The position numbers and the translations under genes were made by a program. From an uncultured Oscillospiraceae bacterium (GTDB taxonomy: Bacteria; Bacillota; Clostridia; Oscillospirales; Acutalibacteraceae), in assembly GCA_900540865.1 (NCBI GenBank), contig UQHH01000037.1:1-25622 (forward strand): DNA of 25,622 nt. The letters are read 5' to 3'. Under the pieces are notes generated by a model. It was not told the DNA's origin and did not search any database. It worked only from the letters and a program-made list of their open reading frames with translations. Positions 21,160-25,622 of this stretch are shown piece after piece. Each line of letters starts with the position of its first letter. Position 1 is the first letter of the stretch.

Positions 21160-22209
21160 ATGAAAGAGCTAATCGACAAGCTTTGCCGGGAAAAAACGCT
21201 TTCCAAGGAAGAGTTCATACAGCTGCTGTGCCATGCGAACGACAGTGAACTGTCCGAATACCTGTTCCGCCTTTCCTCAAAGGCTGCACGGGAGCGTTTC
21301 GGCAATCGAATTTACATAAGAGGGCTGATTGAGTTTTCTAACTACTGCAAAAATAACTGCTATTACTGCGGTATCCGCGCGGCAAACAGCAAGCTGGAGC
21401 GCTACCGGCTATCACAGCAGGAAATTTTATCCTGCTGTGAACAGGGGTACGGCCTCGGCTTTCGCACCTTCGTCTTACAGGGCGGCGAGGACCCATATTT
21501 TACGGATGAACGCTTCTGCTCCATCCTTCGGGAAATCAAGGCGCGATTCCCCGGCTGCGCCGTTACGCTTTCCATCGGGGAGCGCAGCCGGCAAAGCTAT
21601 CAGGCGTTCTTCGACGCGGGCGCGGACAGGTTTTTGCTGCGGCACGAAACGGCGGACTGCGGCCATTACGGAAAGCTCCATCCGGAAAATTTAACGCTTT
21701 CAAACCGTATGCAGTGCCTCCAGGACCTAAAAGAAATCGGGCTCCAGACGGGCACGGGCTTTATGGTGGGGTCGCCGTATCAAAAGACGGAATTTCTTGC
21801 GGAAGACCTGCTGTACCTTGAAAGGCTCCGCCCGCAGATGGTCGGAATCGGCCCGTTCCTGCCGCACCGCGACACGCCTTTCCGCAACGAGCCTCCTGGC
21901 AGCACGCAGCTTTGCCTGTTTTTAATCGGGATAATCCGCCTGATGCTCCCAAACGCCCTGATACCCGCCACCACGGCGCTCGGCACGGCAGACAAAAACG
22001 GGCGCGAAAAGGGTATTTTAGCGGGCGCAAACATCGTAATGCCGAACCTCTCCCCTTTACAAAACCGCAAGCAGTACGCGCTTTATAACAATAAAATCAG
22101 CACCGGTGAGGAAGCGGCGGAGGGGCTTATGCTTCTGAAAAAGAAAATGGAAGCAATTGGCTACGAGGTTGTGACCGACCGTGGAGATTATAAACCGGAA
22201 GATTTATAA
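21160..22209 (+). CDS. hydE: [FeFe]-hydrogenase H-cluster radical SAM maturase HydE
   Basis: HydE is a radical SAM enzyme needed to build the 2Fe subcluster of [FeFe]-hydrogenase; work on the family points to a role with the HydG-derived iron-cysteine complex on the way to the dithiomethylamine bridge. The 349-residue protein has the radical SAM motif CxxxCxxC at Cys63, Cys67 and Cys70 (CKNNCYYC), within IEFSNYCKNNCYYCGIRAAN, and the LQGGEDPYFTD segment typical of HydE/BioB-like barrels. No cysteines are found in its last 100 residues, so the optional second iron-sulfur site of some HydE proteins is absent. AAGGAGG lies seven bases before the ATG. It is in line with hydG and hydF. Confidence 0.95.
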   Translation: MKELIDKLCREKTLSKEEFIQLLCHANDSELSEYLFRLSSKAARERFGNRIYIRGLIEFSNYCKNNCYYCGIRAANSKLERYRLSQQEILSCCEQGYGLGFRTFVLQGGEDPYFTDERFCSILREIKARFPGCAVTLSIGERSRQSYQAFFDAGADRFLLRHETADCGHYGKLHPENLTLSNRMQCLQDLKEIGLQTGTGFMVGSPYQKTEFLAEDLLYLERLRPQMVGIGPFLPHRDTPFRNEPPGSTQLCLFLIGIIRLMLPNALIPATTALGTADKNGREKGILAGANIVMPNLSPLQNRKQYALYNNKISTGEEAAEGLMLLKKKMEAIGYEVVTDRGDYKPEDL

Positions 22210-22265
22210 TATACAAACTGTATAAACAATGACACAAATTCCGCAAACAGAAAGGAAATGACAGC

Positions 22266-23684
22266 ATGTATAATCCAAAATCAAAAAAAGCCGAGGAGTT
22301 TATCGACCATCAGGAAATTCTCGATACGCTCGAATACGCGCAGCAAAACAGGCATAACAAGGAGCTGATTGACAGCCTGATTGAAAAGGCGAAGGAATGT
22401 AAGGGGCTTTCCCACCGGGAAGCGGCAGTCCTTTTAGAATGCGATTTGCCGGAGGAAAACGAAAGGATTTTCAAGCTGGCGAAGGAATTGAAGGAACGCT
22501 TCTATGGAAGGCGCATCGTTATGTTTGCGCCGCTTTATCTTTCCAATTACTGTGTAAACGGCTGCACCTATTGCCCCTATCATCACCAGAACAAGCATAT
22601 CTGCCGCAAAAAGCTGACACAGGAGGAAATTCGGCAGGAGGTCATAGCGCTCCAGGATATGGGCCATAAGCGCCTGGCGCTCGAAACAGGTGAGGATCCT
22701 GTGAACAATCCCATCGATTATGTTCTGGATAGCATCAAAACCATTTATTCCATCAAGCATAAAAACGGCGCAATCCGCCGCGTCAACGTCAATATTGCGG
22801 CAACGACCGTTGAGAATTACAGAAAGCTCAAGGAAGCGGGCATCGGCACCTATATCCTGTTCCAGGAGACTTATCACAAGGAAAACTACGAAGCGCTCCA
22901 CCCGACAGGCCCAAAACACAACTACGCCTACCATACCGAAGCGATGGACCGCGCAATGGAGGGCGGCATCGACGACGTGGGCTGCGGCGTGCTGTTCGGC
23001 CTGAACCTTTACCGTTACGATTTTGTCGGCCTGCTGATGCACGCCGAGCACCTGGAGGCGGTATTCGGCGTAGGGCCGCATACCATCAGCGTACCGCGCA
23101 TCTGCCCGGCTGACGACATCGACCCCGGCGAGTTTTCCAACGCGATTTCCGATGAAATCTTTGAAAAGATTGTCGCGGTAATACGCATCTGCGTCCCATA
23201 TACCGGCATGATTATCTCGACCAGGGAATCGCAGAAAACAAGGGAGCGTGTGCTCGATTTAGGCATTTCACAAATAAGCGGCGCGTCGCGCACGAGCGTC
23301 GGCGGCTATTGCGAGCCGGAACCGGAGGAGGAAAATTCCGCCCAGTTCGACGTAAGCGACAGGCGCACGCTCGACGAGGTGGTAAACTGGCTGTTAGGGC
23401 TTGGCTATATTCCGAGCTTCTGTACCGCCTGCTACCGCGAGGGGCGCACAGGCGACCGCTTTATGCGGCTTGTAAAGTCGGGGCAGATTGCAAACTGCTG
23501 CCAGCCAAACGCTTTGATGACCCTCAAGGAATACCTGGAGGATTACGCAAGCGGCGACACCAGGGAAAAGGGCGAGCGCGTTATTTCGGAGGAGCTTAAA
23601 AAAATTCCCAATGAAAAGGTCAAGAAAATCGCGGAGGAGTATCTCTTAGAACTCAAGGAAGGCAAACGCGATTTTCGTTTTTAA
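22266..23684 (+). CDS. hydG: [FeFe]-hydrogenase H-cluster radical SAM maturase HydG
   Basis: HydG cleaves tyrosine to p-cresol and dehydroglycine and turns the latter into the CO and CN ligands of the H-cluster, delivered as an iron-CO-CN-cysteine synthon. The 472-residue protein has the radical SAM motif CxxxCxxC at Cys96, Cys100 and Cys103 (CVNGCTYC) and the C-terminal auxiliary cluster motif CxxC-x22-C at Cys386, Cys389 and Cys412, which separates HydG from the related ThiH. Length fits the family. AAAGGA lies nine bases before the ATG. It lies 56 bases after hydE and 56 bases before hydF. Confidence 0.97.
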   Translation: MYNPKSKKAEEFIDHQEILDTLEYAQQNRHNKELIDSLIEKAKECKGLSHREAAVLLECDLPEENERIFKLAKELKERFYGRRIVMFAPLYLSNYCVNGCTYCPYHHQNKHICRKKLTQEEIRQEVIALQDMGHKRLALETGEDPVNNPIDYVLDSIKTIYSIKHKNGAIRRVNVNIAATTVENYRKLKEAGIGTYILFQETYHKENYEALHPTGPKHNYAYHTEAMDRAMEGGIDDVGCGVLFGLNLYRYDFVGLLMHAEHLEAVFGVGPHTISVPRICPADDIDPGEFSNAISDEIFEKIVAVIRICVPYTGMIISTRESQKTRERVLDLGISQISGASRTSVGGYCEPEPEEENSAQFDVSDRRTLDEVVNWLLGLGYIPSFCTACYREGRTGDRFMRLVKSGQIANCCQPNALMTLKEYLEDYASGDTREKGERVISEELKKIPNEKVKKIAEEYLLELKEGKRDFRF

Positions 23685-23740
23685 TACAGGAACGTAATTT
23701 AAATTGGGACAGGGAAATCGAACGCAGAGGAGAATGAGAT

Positions 23741-24931
23741 ATGAGCCTTCAGGACACACCACGCGCAAGCCGGCTGCACATCGGCCTGTTCGGAAAACGC
23801 AACGCGGGGAAATCCTCACTTGTAAACGCGCTGACGAATCAGAAAATTTCCCTTGTATCGGACGTTGCGGGGACAACGACCGACCCCGTATATAAATCGA
23901 TGGAAATCCACGGCATCGGCCCTTGCGTGTTCATCGATACCGCGGGCTTTGACGATACCGGCGCGCTTGGAAAACAGCGTGTAGAGCAAACGATAAAGGC
24001 GATGGAAAAAACGGACGTCGCTGTCCTGATTTTTTCTCAGGAGCCGGACGATGAGGAAAAAAAGTGGCTTTCCCTCCTAAAAAAGCAGAACACGCCCGTT
24101 ATCCCCGTAATCAACAAGGCGGATATACTGTCCGGTATCGACGCGATTTCAGCGGCTGTCGCCGCAGTTTGCCAAAAGGAACCGGTTGTTGTAAGCGCCG
24201 CGACGGGCCAGGGAATCGGCAGGCTGCGCCAGGCGCTCATCGATTCTGTTCCGGAGGAGCTTGCCGAAATCACCATAACGGGAAACCTCATCGGGGAAAA
24301 CGATTTGGTGCTGCTCGTGATGCCGCAGGATATTCAGGCGCCGAAGGGCAGGCTTATCCTGCCGCAGGTGCAGACGCTGCGCGAGCTGCTCGACAAAAAA
24401 TGCCTTGTCATGAGCGTGACGGCCGACAAGCTTTCGCAGGCGCTCGGTTCTCTTTCCAGCCCGCCCAAGCTGATTATTACCGATTCGCAGGTGTTCAAAG
24501 CCGTATATGAACAGAAGCCGCCGGAGAGCAGGCTGACCTCCTTTTCTACGCTGTTTGCGCAGTATAAGGGGGATATTGACTATTTTGTCAAAAGCACGCA
24601 GGCGCTCGAGCTGCTCGATGAAAACGGCAGGGTACTTATTGCGGAGGCCTGCACGCATGTTCCTCTGAAGGAGGACATCGGGCGTGAGAAAATCCCGAAG
24701 CTTTTGCGGAAGCGGTACGGGGAAAAGCTTACAATCGACCATGTAAACGGCGCGGATTTCCCGCGGGATTTGAGCGGGTACGATTTGGTTATCCACTGCG
24801 GCGCGTGCATGTTCAACCGCAGGTATGTGCTGTCGCGCGTAGCGCAGGCGAAGGAGCAGCGGGTTCCCATGACGAACTACGGCGTGGTGCTTGCTTATCT
24901 TTCGGGGATTCTCGATAAAATCGACTATTAA
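23741..24931 (+). CDS. hydF: [FeFe]-hydrogenase H-cluster maturation GTPase HydF
   Basis: HydF is the scaffold GTPase on which the 2Fe subcluster is finished before transfer to the hydrogenase. The 396-residue protein has a GTPase domain with G1 GKRNAGKS at 18-25, G2 GTTTD at 44-48, G3 DTAG at 66-69 and G4 NKAD at 125-128, a middle dimerisation domain, and the C-terminal iron-sulfur site with CTH at 304-306 and HCGAC at 352-356, matching the family pattern CxH-(about 45)-HCxxC. AGGAG lies seven bases before the ATG. It is the last gene of the operon and is followed by a terminator. Confidence 0.97.
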   Translation: MSLQDTPRASRLHIGLFGKRNAGKSSLVNALTNQKISLVSDVAGTTTDPVYKSMEIHGIGPCVFIDTAGFDDTGALGKQRVEQTIKAMEKTDVAVLIFSQEPDDEEKKWLSLLKKQNTPVIPVINKADILSGIDAISAAVAAVCQKEPVVVSAATGQGIGRLRQALIDSVPEELAEITITGNLIGENDLVLLVMPQDIQAPKGRLILPQVQTLRELLDKKCLVMSVTADKLSQALGSLSSPPKLIITDSQVFKAVYEQKPPESRLTSFSTLFAQYKGDIDYFVKSTQALELLDENGRVLIAEACTHVPLKEDIGREKIPKLLRKRYGEKLTIDHVNGADFPRDLSGYDLVIHCGACMFNRRYVLSRVAQAKEQRVPMTNYGVVLAYLSGILDKIDY

Positions 24932-24968
24932 GCAAAGGGAGAAACCAACTGGTTTCTCCCTTTTTGCT
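24932..24968 (+). terminator. Intrinsic terminator of the hyd operon
   Basis: A perfect 13-bp stem (AAAGGGAGAAACC at 24934-24946 with GGTTTCTCCCTTT at 24951-24963, loop AACT) begins three bases after the hydF stop and ends in TTTTT. It closes the regulator-hydE-hydG-hydF transcript. Confidence 0.93.
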
Positions 24969-24983
24969 TTCTAATACTTTTTT

Positions 24984-25077
24984 GAAACGTGCCGTTTTCT
25001 TTTTATTTTGAAGCATACTGCTTTTTGTTTTTTGAAGCATGCTGCTTCTTATTTTTTATTTGAAACGTATCCGTTTC
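24984..25077. repeat. Row of four small GAARCR hairpins
   Basis: Four short palindromes follow each other: GAAACG/CGTTTTC (24984-24999), GAAGCA/TGCTTT (25010-25024), GAAGCA/TGCTTC (25034-25048) and GAAACG/CGTTTC (25062-25077), each with a 3-4 base loop and T-rich spacers. The changes A to G and G to A in one arm are matched in the other (AC-G with C-GT; GC-A with T-GC). Two more of the same type open the next repeat unit at 25322 and 25345. Confidence 0.75.
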
Positions 25078-25302
25078 TTGGATTTCTTCATAAAACTTTA
25101 TATGTTTATTCAAAAGAGGGAAACCGTTTCGGCGGTTTTCCTCTTTTGCAATCACCTTTCCGCCGACTTAAGGGAACCTGAAGAGTTCCCTTAAGAATCC
25201 TTCGGGGGTGCTGTAGAAACTGTGGTCGCTCCTCGTTTTATGTGCCGTGTGTAGAAGTGATAGTACGGGACCGCCCAGCGCTGCGCCTGCGCGCGGAGTT
25301 AT
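25062..25302. repeat. Non-coding repeat unit 1 of a tandem array
   Basis: The unit contains a GAAACG hairpin, the conserved TTTCTTCATAAAACTTT (from 25083), a stem CAAAAGAGG.../...CCTCTTTTG (25111-25126 with 25133-25148), a perfect 11-bp stem CTTAAGGGAAC/GTTCCCTTAAG (25167-25177, 25185-25195), a single-stranded-looking stretch with TCCTCGTTTT and GTGTAGAA, and a conserved end with ACGGGACCGCCCAGCG and a GCGC hairpin up to GCGCGGAGTT at 25300. No credible open frame with a ribosome site runs through it. Confidence 0.8.
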
Positions 25303-25321
25303 TCGTGGGTGCGATTTTTTT

Positions 25322-25622
25322 GAAACGTCCCGTTTCTATTTAATGAAGCATACTACTTCTTGGGTTTCTTCATAAAACTTTCTATGTTATCTTTTTCAAA
25401 AGGAAGAAACCGTTTTCGCCGGTTTCCTCCTTTTGGAATCTTCTTTCCGGCGACAGGGAAAACCTCGTCGCAGGTTTTCCCTTGACCCTTTCCAGCCGAG
25501 CAAGGGGCTGCGCCCCTTACCATCCCCGTTTTATAGAAAGCTTGTCCGTTCCTCGTTTTGTGTGCGAGGTGTAGAAACGGTACTACGGGACCGCCCAGCG
25601 CCGCGCCTTCGCGCGGAGTTCT
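25322..25622. repeat. Non-coding repeat unit 2 of a tandem array (reaches the window edge)
   Basis: This repeats the parts of unit 1 in the same order: GAAACG and GAAGCA hairpins, TTTCTTCATAAAACTTT (from 25365), stem CAAAAGGA.../...TCCTTTTG (25397-25433), a perfect 11-bp stem AGGGAAAACCT/AGGTTTTCCCT (25455-25465, 25472-25482), an extra hairpin AAGGGGC/GCCCCTT (about 25502-25518) absent from unit 1, then TCCTCGTTTT, GTGTAGAA and ACGGGACCGCCCAGCG with CCGCGC/GCGCGG. The stem sequences differ from unit 1 but pairing is kept. The array may continue past the window. Confidence 0.8.

Noticed and set aside
22434..23081. 215-codon minus-strand frame opposite hydG
   Set aside because: Complete overlap with hydG, whose cysteine motifs are intact; no independent signals.
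24984..25622. CRISPR array
   Set aside because: The repeats are about 300 nt long with internal hairpins and no short identical repeats separated by unique spacers of equal size.

Overview
The window looks like a chromosomal segment of an anaerobic, low-to-mid GC Firmicute, most likely a Clostridia member of the Oscillospiraceae/Ruminococcaceae type. The grounds are strong AGGAGG-type ribosome binding sites, sigma-A promoters with 17-nt spacers, the pgsA/cvpA/Clp ATPase and ecfA1-ecfA2-ecfT-truA gene orders, tRNA genes with encoded CCA ends, and a complete [FeFe]-hydrogenase maturation operon. The taxonomic placement is inference from gene content; no marker gene was searched.

Layout. (1) 1-782: the N-terminal part of a STAND/NACHT-like P-loop ATPase on the minus strand, cut by the window edge. 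(2) 1043-2040: a minus-strand tRNA cluster (Gly, Arg, His, Lys, then Gln, Ala) with its own promoters, a duplicated tRNA-Lys 3' end that looks like a recombination or integration scar, and an unusual long hairpin between tRNA-Gln and tRNA-Ala. (3) 2085-15229: a dense minus-strand housekeeping block. A promoter in front of ruvC drives ruvC-ruvA-ruvB-glmM-methyltransferase-ecfA1-ecfA2-ecfT-truA-DUF5711-like. A second promoter at about 5.9 kb drives cvpA-pgsA-clpE-like. (4) 15382-15540: a single plus-strand tRNA-Val with a near-consensus promoter and a strong terminator. (5) 15553-19834: three minus-strand membrane protein genes (acyltransferase 3, a large GT-C-like glycosyltransferase, a small unknown membrane protein) in visibly AT-richer DNA; probably an accessory cell-surface module. 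(6) 19956-20539: a 68-codon unknown gene facing a small lipoprotein gene, with one bidirectional terminator shared between them. (7) 20706-24968: a plus-strand operon for [FeFe]-hydrogenase maturation: promoter, structured leader with an intrinsic terminator, TM1266-type regulator, hydE, hydG, hydF, terminator. The hydrogenase structural gene is not in the window. (8) 24984-25622: no genes, but a tandem array of non-coding repeats of about 300 nt whose hairpins stay paired although their sequences differ.

How the parts work together. RuvABC resolves Holliday junctions; GlmM feeds amino-sugar synthesis for peptidoglycan; EcfA1A2T is the energising module of group II ECF vitamin/metal transporters and must use S-components encoded elsewhere; TruA modifies tRNA; PgsA makes phosphatidylglycerol phosphate; the Clp ATPase handles protein quality control. 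HydE, HydG and HydF together build the 2Fe subcluster of the H-cluster.

Most worth a second look: the tandem structured repeat array at the right end, the leader RNA in front of the hydrogenase maturation operon, and the tRNA-Lys scar.
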